From contig NZ_JBAYPG010000006.1 in NCBI RefSeq assembly GCF_041677825.1, forward strand, positions 53,315 to 117,314: 64,000 bases of DNA, in the 5' to 3' direction. Under the pieces are notes generated by a model. It did no database searches. It saw only the letters and a program-made list of their open reading frames with translations, and was not told the origin of the DNA. Positions 51,481-60,260 of this stretch are shown piece by piece; the stretch's first letter is position 1, and the number at the start of each line of letters is the position of its first letter. Both the position numbers and the translations under genes were made by a program. Source of the DNA: Castellaniella sp041677825 (GTDB lineage: Bacteria; Pseudomonadota; Gammaproteobacteria; Burkholderiales; Burkholderiaceae_B).

Positions 51481-53082
51481 TCAGCCCGAGAAGAAATGGC
51501 CGGCATGCTCGCGCATGGCATGAAACTCGATCTCCGGATTGCGCTCCATGGCGATGCGCAGCTGCGCGCCCGACGTCGCCAGGAAAGCGGGCGCATCCAC
51601 AACATCATGCGCCATGTTGGCTGCATTGGCGGCCATGAACTTGCGCAGCGCAGCGGGATCCTTGCTGGTCACCCAACGCGCCAGGCTGTAGCGTGAGGGG
51701 GCCATGCGGGCGTCTACGGCATACTCGGTCTTCAGCCGCTGCGCCACCACCTCGAACTGCAGCTGGCCCACGGCGCCGAGCAGGAGCGCGCCGCCCGCCA
51801 TGTCCGGACGGAACACCTGGATGGCCCCCTCTTCCCCAAGCTGGGTCAGGCCGGTACGCAACTGCTTGGTACGCAGAGGATCGCGCACTTCGACCGACTG
51901 AAACAGCTCGGGGGCGAAAAACGGCAGGCCGGTGAACGTGAGCGTCTCGCCTTCGGTCAGCACGTCGCCCAGCTGCAGCATGCCATGGTTCGGTATGCCG
52001 ATGATGTCGCCCGCCCAGGCTTCATCCACGATCTCGCGCCGCTGGGACAGGAACGACACCACATTGTTCGGCCGGATTTCCTTGCCCGTGCGGGCCACTT
52101 TCAGGCGCATGCCGCGCTCGAAACGACCCGAGCTGACGCGCACGAATGCCACCCTGTCCCGGTGCGCGGGATCCATATTGGCCTGCACCTTGAAGACCAT
52201 CCCCGTGAAACGCGGCTCTTCGGGCCGCACCTCGCGCTGCAGCGCCTTGCGCGGCCCGGGTGGCGGCGCCTGCTCGACCAGCGCATCCAGCACTTCACGC
52301 ACGCCAAAATTGTTGATGGCCGAACCGAAGAACACCGGCGTCTGGCGACCGGCCAGGAACGCCTCGCGATCGAACGCAGGCACGGCCCCGGTGATCAGAT
52401 CAATCTCTTCGCGGGCCTTGCGCCACGCATCGCCAAAGCGCGTCGACAAGACCGGATTATCGAGGCCGGACAGCGTTTCGTCATCATCGCGATGGCGCTC
52501 GGCGCCCGGCCTGAAAACCCGCATGTGATCATGGCGCAGGTCGAAGACCCCGCCAAAATGGCGCCCCATGCCGACCGGCCAGGAAAATGGCACGGCATCC
52601 ATCTGGAGATGAGCCTCGATCTCGGAGAGCAGATCCAGGGGCTCGCGCACCTCGCGGTCCAGCTTGTTGATGAACGTGATGATGGGCGTGTTGCGCGCCC
52701 GGCACACCTGCAGCAGCCGTATCGTTTGCGGTTCGACCCCATTGGCGGCATCGATCACCATGAGGGCGGCATCCACGGCCGTCAGGACGCGGTAGGTGTC
52801 TTCGGAAAAATCCTGGTGGCCCGGCGTGTCCAGCAGGTTGATCACGCAATCGCGGTATTCCATCTGCATGACCGACGAGGCCACGGAAATGCCGCGCTGC
52901 TTTTCGATCTCCATCCAGTCGGACGCGGCGTGCCGGCTCGCCTTGCGCGCCTTCACGCTGCCGGCGATCTGGATGGCGCCAGCGAACAGCAGCAGTTTCT
53001 CGGTCAGCGTCGTCTTGCCGGCATCGGGGTGTGAAATGATGGCAAAAGTACGGCGGCGGCCGACTTCCTGGCGTGGATTCAT
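51481..53082 (-). CDS. prfC: Peptide chain release factor 3
   Basis: GTPase that recycles RF1/RF2 after termination. 533 residues from ATG 53082, which overlaps the stop of the helicase gene (53079). G motifs: ISHPDAGKTTLTEKLL (Walker A), the effector segment RGISVASSV, DTPGHQDFSEDTYR (G3) and TFINKLDRE (G4). The following domain has FRPDMAGGALLLGAVGQLQFEVV, typical of RF3. Assignment is secure. Confidence 0.96.
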   Translation of the reverse strand: MNPRQEVGRRRTFAIISHPDAGKTTLTEKLLLFAGAIQIAGSVKARKASRHAASDWMEIEKQRGISVASSVMQMEYRDCVINLLDTPGHQDFSEDTYRVLTAVDAALMVIDAANGVEPQTIRLLQVCRARNTPIITFINKLDREVREPLDLLSEIEAHLQMDAVPFSWPVGMGRHFGGVFDLRHDHMRVFRPGAERHRDDDETLSGLDNPVLSTRFGDAWRKAREEIDLITGAVPAFDREAFLAGRQTPVFFGSAINNFGVREVLDALVEQAPPPGPRKALQREVRPEEPRFTGMVFKVQANMDPAHRDRVAFVRVSSGRFERGMRLKVARTGKEIRPNNVVSFLSQRREIVDEAWAGDIIGIPNHGMLQLGDVLTEGETLTFTGLPFFAPELFQSVEVRDPLRTKQLRTGLTQLGEEGAIQVFRPDMAGGALLLGAVGQLQFEVVAQRLKTEYAVDARMAPSRYSLARWVTSKDPAALRKFMAANAANMAHDVVDAPAFLATSGAQLRIAMERNPEIEFHAMREHAGHFFSG

Positions 53083-54365
53083 GCGCGCCGGCCCGCCGTC
53101 GACGGCGTTCTGCCGCGTCGTGCCCGCTGGGTCCGGCCGGCGGGATTCTCCCGGTGGCCGCGTGGGCGCGCCGCCGCAGTGGCCACCTCGGAGTCGGACG
53201 CTTCGGCCGACGGCACCGGCGGCACCCAGCCGGCTATCGTGATCGGTTCGAGATTCTGCCGGGTGAGGCGCTCGATGGCACGCAACAGCTTGACTTCGGA
53301 ATCATCCACCAGAGACAGGGCCGAACCCGGGCTGCCAGCCCGCCCCGTCCGGCCGATGCGGTGCACATAGTCTTCGGGCACGTTGGGCAGCTCGAAATTG
53401 ACGACTTGCGGCAATTGCTCGATATCCAGGCCACGGGCGGCAATGTCGGTGGCCACGAGCACGGCCACCGTGCCATCCTTGAAGCCGCTCAGGGCCCTGG
53501 TGCGGGCAGACTGGCTCTTGTTGCCATGAATCGCGGCCGCCGACAGCCCATCCTTGACCAGTTTTTCTGCCAGACGATTGGCGCCATGCTTGGTGCGCGT
53601 GAATACCAGCACCTGATGCCAGCCGCTTTCGCGAATGATATGGCTCAGGAGATCGCGCTTGTCGCCCTGCCGGGCCATCACGACCTTCTGGCGTACCAGC
53701 CCGCTGGCGGCATTGCGGCGCGCCACGGATACTTCCTGGGGTTGATCGAGCATGCCCTGGGCCAGGGCACGGATTTCATCCGAGAAGGTGGCCGAGAACA
53801 GCAGGCTCTGGCGTGTCCGGGGCAGCAGACGCAGGATGCGGCGGACATCATGGATGAAGCCCATGTCCAGCATGCGATCCGCTTCGTCGAGCACCAGGAT
53901 TTCCACACCTGACAGATCCAGCGTTTTCTGGCTGACATGATCGAGCAGGCGCCCCGGCGTGGCCACCAGAATATCCACGGGCTTTTTCAGGGCGGTGATC
54001 TGTGGGTTGATGTTCACCCCGCCAAAGATGACCAGCGACTGGATGCGCGTATGGTGCGCGTACAGGCGCACGGACTCCTCGACTTGCGCAGCCAGTTCGC
54101 GCGTGGGTGTCAGCACCAGCACGCGCGGCCGCCCGGACGCGCGCCCCTTTTGAGGATGGCGCAGCAGATGATCCAGAATGGGCAGCGTGAAACCGGCGGT
54201 CTTGCCAGTCCCGGTCTGTGCTGCGGCCAGCAGATCGGTACCGTGCAGCACGTGCGGAATCGCCTGTGCCTGGATGGGTGTAGGGTGCGTATAGCCCGCT
54301 TCGCGCACGGCGCGCAGCAAGGGTTCGGCCAGACCGAGATCGGCGAAGGAAAGTTCGGAATTCAA
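53079..54365 (-). CDS. rhlE: ATP-dependent RNA helicase, RhlE-type DEAD-box
   Basis: 428 residues. The start is a TTG at 54365 (then NSELSFADLGLAEPLL); GGAG lies about 9 bp upstream, and no in-frame ATG precedes the conserved Q-motif region. Motifs: GYTHPTPIQAQAIP (Q motif), AQTGTGKT, PTRELAAQ, GGVNIN, VLDEADRMLD, SATF, HGNKSQ and HRIGRTGRAG. The C-terminal 60 residues are basic and low-complexity (RPRGHRENPAGRTQRARRGR). The stop overlaps prfC. Confidence 0.93.
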   Translation of the reverse strand: MNSELSFADLGLAEPLLRAVREAGYTHPTPIQAQAIPHVLHGTDLLAAAQTGTGKTAGFTLPILDHLLRHPQKGRASGRPRVLVLTPTRELAAQVEESVRLYAHHTRIQSLVIFGGVNINPQITALKKPVDILVATPGRLLDHVSQKTLDLSGVEILVLDEADRMLDMGFIHDVRRILRLLPRTRQSLLFSATFSDEIRALAQGMLDQPQEVSVARRNAASGLVRQKVVMARQGDKRDLLSHIIRESGWHQVLVFTRTKHGANRLAEKLVKDGLSAAAIHGNKSQSARTRALSGFKDGTVAVLVATDIAARGLDIEQLPQVVNFELPNVPEDYVHRIGRTGRAGSPGSALSLVDDSEVKLLRAIERLTRQNLEPITIAGWVPPVPSAEASDSEVATAAARPRGHRENPAGRTQRARRGRTPSTAGRRA

Positions 54366-54557
54366 ATCGAGTGGCTCCAGCGACGCCCATCACCCGGAGC
54401 GGGCGATGCCAATCGGGGCCGTCATGCAGAATGATTGTGTGACGCATGGGGCAGGCCCGTGCGCCGCAATGAGAACAGCGTGCAATGAATGGCAAACTGC
54501 ACGAAGTCCGGTAGTATAGCGCGATGTTCTCGTACAGGACACGTTCAGGGGTACAGA
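54366..54557. promoter_or_regulatory. Divergent rhlE/lemA region with nested inverted repeats
   Basis: 192 bp between divergent genes. Two inverted repeats are nested: GAGAACA (54471-54477) with TGTTCTC (54525-54531), and CGTGCA (54479-54484) with TGCACG (54498-54503). A TAGTAT-type -10 for lemA lies at 54512-54517. The lemA ribosome-binding AGGGG sits 8 bp before ATG 54558. No regulator can be named. Confidence 0.35.
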
Positions 54558-55166
54558 ATGCAACGGATATTTTCTCGTGTGCTGGTGGTGATGCTGGCAT
54601 TGCTGCTTTCGGGCTGCGGCTACAACGAACTGCAGCGCCTCGACGAGCAGGTGGCGGCAAGCTGGTCCCAGGTGCTCAGCCAGTATGAACGGCGCGCCGA
54701 ACTGGTGCCCAAGCTGGTGGCCTCGGTGAATGCCTACATGGTGCAGGAGCGCAGCGTGCTCGAGCAGGTGACCGAAGCCCGGGCACGGGTCGGGCAGATC
54801 AGCCTGCAGGCCAGCGATCTGGATGACCCAGCCATGCTGCAGCGCTTCGAAGAAGCCCAGGGGGCCTTGTCCGGCAGCCTGTCGCGCCTGCTCGCGGTCT
54901 CCGAGAACTATCCCCAACTCAAGAGCGATGGCCTGTTCCGCGACCTCATGACCCAGCTCGAGGGCACGGAAAACCGCATTGCCGTGGCCCGTGAACGCTA
55001 TGTGGCCGCCGTACAGGCCTGGAATCAGACGATCAGGCAATTCCCCGAATTGATCGTTGCGCGCGTACTGGGCTACCAGCCCAGGCCGCAATACGGGCTC
55101 GACAAGGCCGACCAGGTACAGCGTGACCCCGAAGTGCGCTTCGATCTGCCCGCTGCGACACAATGA
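54558..55166 (+). CDS. lemA: LemA-family lipoprotein
   Basis: 202 residues from ATG 54558 (an earlier ATG at 54489 adds 23 unrelated residues). A lipobox LLLSGC ends at Cys20. The LemA helical domain follows: YNELQRLDEQVAASWSQVLSQYERRAELVPKLV, split in helices, and the conserved WNQTIRQFPELIVARVLGYQPRPQYG near the C-terminus. Overlaps the next gene by four bases (ATGA). LemA/TPM pairs are a recurring membrane stress module; the molecular role is unclear. Confidence 0.9.
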   Translation: MQRIFSRVLVVMLALLLSGCGYNELQRLDEQVAASWSQVLSQYERRAELVPKLVASVNAYMVQERSVLEQVTEARARVGQISLQASDLDDPAMLQRFEEAQGALSGSLSRLLAVSENYPQLKSDGLFRDLMTQLEGTENRIAVARERYVAAVQAWNQTIRQFPELIVARVLGYQPRPQYGLDKADQVQRDPEVRFDLPAATQ

Positions 55167-56128
55167 CGACGGCACCTGCCTTGCACGGGGCACCTGTGTC
55201 GCAAACGATGCTGCACGCATCGCCGACCGCTCGACACCGTACTCCGCGCGCCGTGGGCCCCATGTGGCTCGCATGGCTCGCGTGGATCGTCTGCGCGCTG
55301 AGCCTCCTGGGTTCGCCACGCCCCTCGATGGCCGCCGATCCGGTGCCGGTACCTGCCTGGCAGGCCTGGGTCACCGATCTCGCAGGGGCCCTGGACGCGG
55401 CCGAACGCTCGGACCTGAACCAGCGCTTGCAGGCACTGGAGCAGGAACGCGGCACTCAGCTCTTCGTGCTGCTGGTACCCACCACGGGCCCGGACACCAT
55501 CGAGCAGTATGCGCGGCGTGTGTTCGATACCTGGGCCGTGGGGCGCCGCAAGGTGGATGACGGGATCCTGCTGCTGGTCGCCCTGGATGACCGGACCGTG
55601 CGCATCGACGTGGGCTATGGGCTCGAGGGCGCGATCACCGATGTGCAGGCCGGGCGCATCATCCGTGAACGGATCACACCCCAGTTCGCACAGGGCCACA
55701 TCGCGGCGGGCATCCAGGCCGGCGTACAGGCTCTCGAGGCTCTCGTGGCCGGCGAAGATCTGCCCGAACCGCCGTCACAGGAATCAGGCGAAAACGATGC
55801 CCCACCCTGGTTCTTTCTGCTGCCCGCGGCATTTTTCGTGCTGGTCATGCCCGTGGCCGTAGGGGCCGTGCTCTTTGGCACCCTGTGCTTCATGCTGACC
55901 GACAGCATGTTCTGGAGCCTGGCCGGGGCCGTGCTGGCCGTGGTGCTGGCCATGATCAGCCGCGGCCTGGGGATCACGCAACGCCTCAGGCAAGGGTCCG
56001 GCAGGCGCGGCAGGCGGGACTCCGGACCCTGGGGCGGGCCGGGCGGTGGCGGCGGATTCGGTGGCGGGGGCTCTGGCGGCGGGGGCGGCGGCCGAGGCGG
56101 CGGGGGCGGCGCGTCCGGCAGCTGGTGA
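55163..56128 (+). CDS. TPM-domain membrane protein with glycine-rich tail
   Basis: 321 residues. A signal/anchor helix (about 33-57) is followed by the TPM domain, about 64-205: VTDLAGALDAAERSDLNQRL, and DDGILLLVALDDRTVRIDVGYGLEGAITD. A second membrane region is around 215-270, then a Gly-rich tail (about 292-316) ending GASGSW, as in many TPM proteins. It is translated from the lemA overlap. The final bases of the gene are duplicated just downstream (56149-56170). Confidence 0.88.
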   Translation: MTTAPALHGAPVSQTMLHASPTARHRTPRAVGPMWLAWLAWIVCALSLLGSPRPSMAADPVPVPAWQAWVTDLAGALDAAERSDLNQRLQALEQERGTQLFVLLVPTTGPDTIEQYARRVFDTWAVGRRKVDDGILLLVALDDRTVRIDVGYGLEGAITDVQAGRIIRERITPQFAQGHIAAGIQAGVQALEALVAGEDLPEPPSQESGENDAPPWFFLLPAAFFVLVMPVAVGAVLFGTLCFMLTDSMFWSLAGAVLAVVLAMISRGLGITQRLRQGSGRRGRRDSGPWGGPGGGGGFGGGGSGGGGGGRGGGGGASGSW

Positions 56129-56170
56129 ACCGGGGTCCGCCTGGCGGGGCGTCCGGCAGCTGGTGAACCG
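56111..56170 (+). repeat. Direct duplication of the 3' end of the TPM gene
   Basis: A 22-bp sequence starting GCGTCCGGCAGCTGG at 56111-56132, including the stop TGA, recurs exactly at 56149-56170. The offset is 38 bp, not a multiple of three, so the second copy repeats the GASGSW-stop coding in another frame. It looks like a tandem duplication over the stop codon. Confidence 0.85.
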
Positions 56171-56278
56171 CGGGTCCGGCCGATGGGGCCTGCCGACGCG
56201 CCCCGCCACGAGCGGCCACCCGCTGCGGACCGTGTCCTGTGCAGCGCCACCGTGGCCTGCGCAGGCATCATGCCGTCG

Positions 56279-57484
56279 TTACGCCGCCGCGAACGCCGAT
56301 TCGAGATCCTGCAGCAGATCGGCGACGTCTTCCAGCCCCACGTGCAGGCGCAGCACCGAACCGGCCTGCAGGCCACTGGCGACCAGGCTGCGCCAATATG
56401 AATGCGCTTCGAGGGTTGCCGGGCTCACCAGCGAAACCAGGCTCTCGTAGCCCCCCCACGAATAGCCGATCCCGAACAGGCGCAGCGCATCGACCAGCCG
56501 GCGGGCCTGGTGCTGATCGAAACTCAGCGCCACTGCGAGCAGACCATTGGAGCCCGACGCATCGCGCTGCCACAGCCCATGGCCCGGATCCTGTGGCCAG
56601 GCCGGGAAAAACACCCGCTGTACCTGTGGTTGTGCCGCGAGCCATTCACAGACCTGCAGCGCGTGATCGCCGCTGGCCTCCATACGCAGCCCGAGCGTAC
56701 GCGCGCCCCGCAGGGCGAGCCAGACGTCGTCTGCGCCGACCGTGCTGCCCAGCGCATTGTGCGTGTCTGCGAGCGCCCGGATGTGCTGGTGGTCACGAAC
56801 CACTGCCGCGCCCAGCATCAGGTCGGAATGCCCGCCAAGGTACTTGGTGGCCGCCAGGACCGATATATCTGCGCCCAGGGCCAGTGGATGGTACACATAG
56901 CCCGAGCCCCAGGTGTTGTCGACCACGACCAGCAGGCCGTGCGCATGGGCCCAGCGCGTCAGGGCGGGTACATCCAGCATCTGCATCAGCAGGGATCCCG
57001 GCGATTCGAGATAGAGCATCCGCGTTTCAGGCCGCAGGGCGGCCTGCAGGCTTTCGATGTCCGGCGCGACGAAATCCATGGCCACCCCCAGGCGCGCCAG
57101 AACCGTCTTGTGGAAGGCTCGCACAGGCCCATAGACGCAGTCGGCCACCAGGGCGTGATCGCCGGCACTGAGGCAGGCCATGAGTGTCATGCTGATCGCC
57201 GCCATGCCCGACGGCGCGAGAAAGGCCCGCTGGCCGCCCTCGAGCTCGCACACCAGCGCCTCGAATGCCTCGTGGGTATCCAGACCCAGGCGTCCGTAGG
57301 TGGCCACACGATGCCCCGCATGCCGGGCCATCTGGGCCTGATCGTGGGCGGCCATGGAAACGAAGCGCACCGTGCTGGTGCGCACGGCCGGCAGGGATAC
57401 CGGACCCGTACCGGTGATCGGATTCAACGGGGCCTGGCCCGCGTGCTGAAGTACGGTATCGACGTGATCGGCTGTTTTTGGCAT
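56279..57484 (-). CDS. metC: Cystathionine beta-lyase or related PLP transsulfuration enzyme
   Basis: PLP-dependent enzyme, 401 residues. The cofactor Lys214 is in AATKYLGGHSD, with the phosphate-binding Ser in APSGMAAIS and YGRLGLDTHEAFE for the adjacent subunit. The sequence and the G-Y-SWGGYESL segment near the C-terminus fit MetC, which makes homocysteine from cystathionine. Separation from other met genes means the gamma-cleaving relatives cannot be excluded. Followed upstream by an MBL hydrolase gene at 6 bp (57485-57490), same strand. Confidence 0.85.
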   Translation of the reverse strand: MPKTADHVDTVLQHAGQAPLNPITGTGPVSLPAVRTSTVRFVSMAAHDQAQMARHAGHRVATYGRLGLDTHEAFEALVCELEGGQRAFLAPSGMAAISMTLMACLSAGDHALVADCVYGPVRAFHKTVLARLGVAMDFVAPDIESLQAALRPETRMLYLESPGSLLMQMLDVPALTRWAHAHGLLVVVDNTWGSGYVYHPLALGADISVLAATKYLGGHSDLMLGAAVVRDHQHIRALADTHNALGSTVGADDVWLALRGARTLGLRMEASGDHALQVCEWLAAQPQVQRVFFPAWPQDPGHGLWQRDASGSNGLLAVALSFDQHQARRLVDALRLFGIGYSWGGYESLVSLVSPATLEAHSYWRSLVASGLQAGSVLRLHVGLEDVADLLQDLESAFAAA

Positions 57485-57490
57485 GGTGGC

Positions 57491-58573
57491 TCAGAGTGTT
57501 TGAAAACGGTACACGCCATCATCCCCCAGTTGGCGCTTCAATTGTCCACGATAATACAATGTGTGCAGATGCGCGATCGCCTCGCCCATGGCAAAAGTCA
57601 ATTGGTGCATGTCGAGCTTGCGGTTGAAGAGCACCGGCAGCAGATCATGGGCACTTTTTGGCGCCTTGCAGGCCGCCAGTACATCAGCCAGGCGTTCGGC
57701 ATGGTGGGCCTGCTGCTGGGCAATGCGCGTGTGCAGCCCGCGGAAGGGCCGGCCATGCGAGGGCAGCACCAGCGTATCTTCGGGCAGGCCATCGTAGCGC
57801 TGCAGCGAATCCAGATACAGTGCCAGAGGATCCGCCTCGGGTTCGAAGTCGAAAACGCTCACGTTGGTCGAAATGCGCGGCAGGATCATGTCACCCGAGA
57901 TCAGCACCTGCAGGTCGGGGCACCACAGGGACATGTGCTCCGGCGCATGGCCGTGGCCGACGATGACCTGCCAGCGGTGCGCGCCCACCTGCACCTGCTG
58001 CCCATGCATCAATCGGTGGAAGTTGCGCGGCATGTCGGGCACCAGGCCCGAATAGTAGGCATGCCGGTCACGCAGCATCTGCTGGGCGGCCGGGTCGAGC
58101 AGGCCGTGTCGCGCAAAATGCCGCGCCGCAGAATCCCCGGTGGGCCCGCTGCCTTCGGTCTGCGCTGCGCTTGCGGCCGGCCCGCCGCCCGACCACAGGC
58201 TGGCCAGCGCAAAATCGGTGGCCGACATCCACAAAGGGGCTTGCCAGCGCTCGCACAGCCAATGCGAGAGGCCGACGTGATCCGGATGCATGTGCGTGAC
58301 AATCACTCGCAGGACCGGCAAACCTTCGAGCCGGGATTCGAACAGCGTCTCCCAGGCCTGACGGACCTCGGGCCGATCGATCCCGCAATCCACCACGGCC
58401 CAGCCGTCGCGCCCGTCCAGGTGGTCACGCAGCAGCCACAGGTTGATGTGATCCAGCGCAAACGGCAAGGGCATGCGCAGCCAGTGCACCCCCTCGGCCA
58501 TGGCCTGGGTCTCGCCCGATGCCGGCAGGGCATCGCCCCACGGATAATTCAAAGCCTGTTCCTGCGGATTCAT
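57491..58573 (-). CDS. Metallo-beta-lactamase-fold hydrolase
   Basis: 360 residues from ATG 58573, AGAGGAG upstream. The metal motif THMHPDH (93-99), the later GHGHAPEH and SGDMILPRIS, and the terminal PSHGRP give the di-metal site of MBL proteins. The C-terminal helical part is similar to family members that act on thioesters or lactones. Divergent from the MerR gene and sharing its operator region, so it may belong to the leucine-degradation regulon. Substrate unknown. Confidence 0.82.
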   Translation of the reverse strand: MNPQEQALNYPWGDALPASGETQAMAEGVHWLRMPLPFALDHINLWLLRDHLDGRDGWAVVDCGIDRPEVRQAWETLFESRLEGLPVLRVIVTHMHPDHVGLSHWLCERWQAPLWMSATDFALASLWSGGGPAASAAQTEGSGPTGDSAARHFARHGLLDPAAQQMLRDRHAYYSGLVPDMPRNFHRLMHGQQVQVGAHRWQVIVGHGHAPEHMSLWCPDLQVLISGDMILPRISTNVSVFDFEPEADPLALYLDSLQRYDGLPEDTLVLPSHGRPFRGLHTRIAQQQAHHAERLADVLAACKAPKSAHDLLPVLFNRKLDMHQLTFAMGEAIAHLHTLYYRGQLKRQLGDDGVYRFQTL

Positions 58574-58594
58574 CCAGTTCTCCTCTGTATGATC

Positions 58595-58623
58595 TTTACA
58601 TTGACGTAAGCGTCATGCATAAT
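58595..58623 (+). promoter_or_regulatory. MerR-type promoter with inverted-repeat operator for the leucine catabolic operon
   Basis: TTTACA (58595-58600) and CATAAT (58618-58623) are exactly 17 bp apart. Within the spacer lies the inverted repeat TGACG-TAAG-CGTCA (58602-58615). A repressor or twist-activator bound there would control the regulator, dehydrogenase and downstream genes. The motif fits the TGACGTnnnCGTCA-like boxes predicted for LiuR-type MerR regulators; I compare from memory only. Confidence 0.65.
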
Positions 58624-58662
58624 CGGACCCTCCATTGTATGCATGTTTTGGGCGCTGTCAGC

Positions 58663-59079
58663 ATGAGTCAGGACACCTGGTCGATTTCCGAGATGGCCCG
58701 CGAGTTCGCCGTCACGCCACGTACCCTGCGCTTCTATGAAGACCAGGGCATCCTCGCCCCCACCCGCGAAGGCCGCAACCGCGTCTATGCCGCCCGGGAT
58801 CGCACCCGCCTGAAGCTTGCCCTGCGCGGGCGGCGCCTGGGCCTGCAACTGTCAGAGATCCTCAGCCTGATCAATCTGTACGATCGCAGCAAGGCCAGCA
58901 CGACCGCGCAACTGCAGTATTACGCCCGGGTTCTCGCCGATCACCGCTACAAGCTCGAGCAGCAGCGTCACGATCTCGACCAGACCCTCAAAGAGATTCG
59001 CGACCAGCAGGCCGAATGCGAGGCCCTGTTGCGCACCCGCCTTGCTTCATCATCCACCCCTCAGGAGACCTCCTCATGA
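58663..59079 (+). CDS. MerR-family regulator, LiuR-like
   Basis: 138 residues from ATG 58663 (MSQDTWSISEMAREF); an earlier in-frame ATG at 58639 has no ribosome-binding site. The MerR winged-helix HTH has WSISEMAREFAVTPRTLRFYEDQGILAPTREG and a coiled-coil from about 85 (ARVLADHRYKLEQQRHDLDQTL). LiuR-type regulators sense branched-chain acyl-CoA pathway state and repress liu genes; here it is first in the operon, overlaps the dehydrogenase (ATGA), and has an operator in its own promoter. Regulation is inferred. Confidence 0.85.
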   Translation: MSQDTWSISEMAREFAVTPRTLRFYEDQGILAPTREGRNRVYAARDRTRLKLALRGRRLGLQLSEILSLINLYDRSKASTTAQLQYYARVLADHRYKLEQQRHDLDQTLKEIRDQQAECEALLRTRLASSSTPQETSS

Positions 59080-60254
59080 ATCAGCCTGGCCTGGACTTCA
59101 ACCTCGGATCCGATCTGGACATGCTGCGCGACGCCGTGCGCGACTTTGCCCAGGCAGAGATCACCCCACGCGCGGCACAGGTCGATCACGACGACCAATT
59201 TCCCATGGATCTCTGGCGCAAGTTCGGTGATCTCGGGCTGCTGGGTGTCACGGTCGACGAAGCGTATGGCGGCAGCCAGCTTGGCTACCTGGCCCACATG
59301 ATCGTGATGGAAGAGATCTCGCGCGCCAGCGCCTCGATTGCCCTGTCCTACGGCGCGCACTCGAACCTCTGCGTGAACCAGATCCACCGCAATGGCACCG
59401 AAGCACAGAAACGCAAGTACTTGCCGGGCCTGATCTCGGGCGCGCAAGTCGGGGCGCTGGCCATGAGCGAGCCGGGCGCGGGCTCGGATGTGGTCAGCAT
59501 GCGCCTGCGGGCCGACAGGAAGGGCGACCATTACGTGCTCAACGGCAGCAAGATGTGGATCACCAACGGTCCGGACGCCGATACCCTGGTGGTCTATGCC
59601 AAGACCGACCCCGAGGCGCACCAGCGTGGCATCACGGCCTTCATCGTCGAAAAGTCCTTCGCGGGCTTTTCGGTGGCCCAGAAGCTCGACAAACTGGGCA
59701 TGCGCGGCTCGCATACGGGCGAGCTGGTCTTCGAGAACTGCATGGTGCCCGCCGAAAACGTGCTGGGTGAAGTCAATGGCGGCGTGCGCGTACTCATGAG
59801 CGGGCTGGATTACGAACGTGCCGTGCTGGCTGCAGGGCCCCTGGGCATCATGCAGGCGGTGATGGACGTGGTGGTGCCCTACGTGCACGAGCGCAAGCAG
59901 TTCGGTCAGCCCATTGGCGAATTCCAGCTCATCCAGGGCAAGCTGGCCGACCTGTATGTCACCCTGCAGGCCAGCCGTGCGTTCTGTTACACGGTGGGGC
60001 GCAACCTCGACAGCCTGGGTTCGCGACACGTGCGCCAGGTACGCAAGGATTGTGCCGGCGTCATTCTGTACTGCGCCGAAAAGGCCACCTGGATGGCAGG
60101 TGAGGGCATCCAGATCCTGGGCGGCAATGGGTACATCAATGATTATCCCACAGGGCGGCTGTGGCGCGACGCCAAACTGTACGAAATCGGTGCCGGCACC
60201 AGCGAAATCCGGCGCATGCTGATCGGCCGCGAACTCTTTGCCGAGACGGCCTGA
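59076..60254 (+). CDS. liuA: Isovaleryl-CoA dehydrogenase
   Basis: FAD-dependent acyl-CoA dehydrogenase of leucine breakdown, 392 residues from ATG 59076, overlapping the regulator. The catalytic-base candidate Glu247 is in LDYERAVLAAG, matching the isovaleryl type where Glu sits in this helix. ALAMSEPGAGSDVV binds FAD. QILGGNGYINDYPTGRLWRDAKLYEIGAGTSE is the usual terminal block. Substrate call rests on that position plus the downstream carboxylase, not on assay. Confidence 0.9.
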   Translation: MNQPGLDFNLGSDLDMLRDAVRDFAQAEITPRAAQVDHDDQFPMDLWRKFGDLGLLGVTVDEAYGGSQLGYLAHMIVMEEISRASASIALSYGAHSNLCVNQIHRNGTEAQKRKYLPGLISGAQVGALAMSEPGAGSDVVSMRLRADRKGDHYVLNGSKMWITNGPDADTLVVYAKTDPEAHQRGITAFIVEKSFAGFSVAQKLDKLGMRGSHTGELVFENCMVPAENVLGEVNGGVRVLMSGLDYERAVLAAGPLGIMQAVMDVVVPYVHERKQFGQPIGEFQLIQGKLADLYVTLQASRAFCYTVGRNLDSLGSRHVRQVRKDCAGVILYCAEKATWMAGEGIQILGGNGYINDYPTGRLWRDAKLYEIGAGTSEIRRMLIGRELFAETA

Positions 60255-60260
60255 CGCCTC

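Noticed and set aside
55885..56166. 93-codon frame at the end of the TPM gene
   Set aside because: An alternative frame of the Gly-rich tail that ends in the duplicated GASGSW copy; not a gene of its own.
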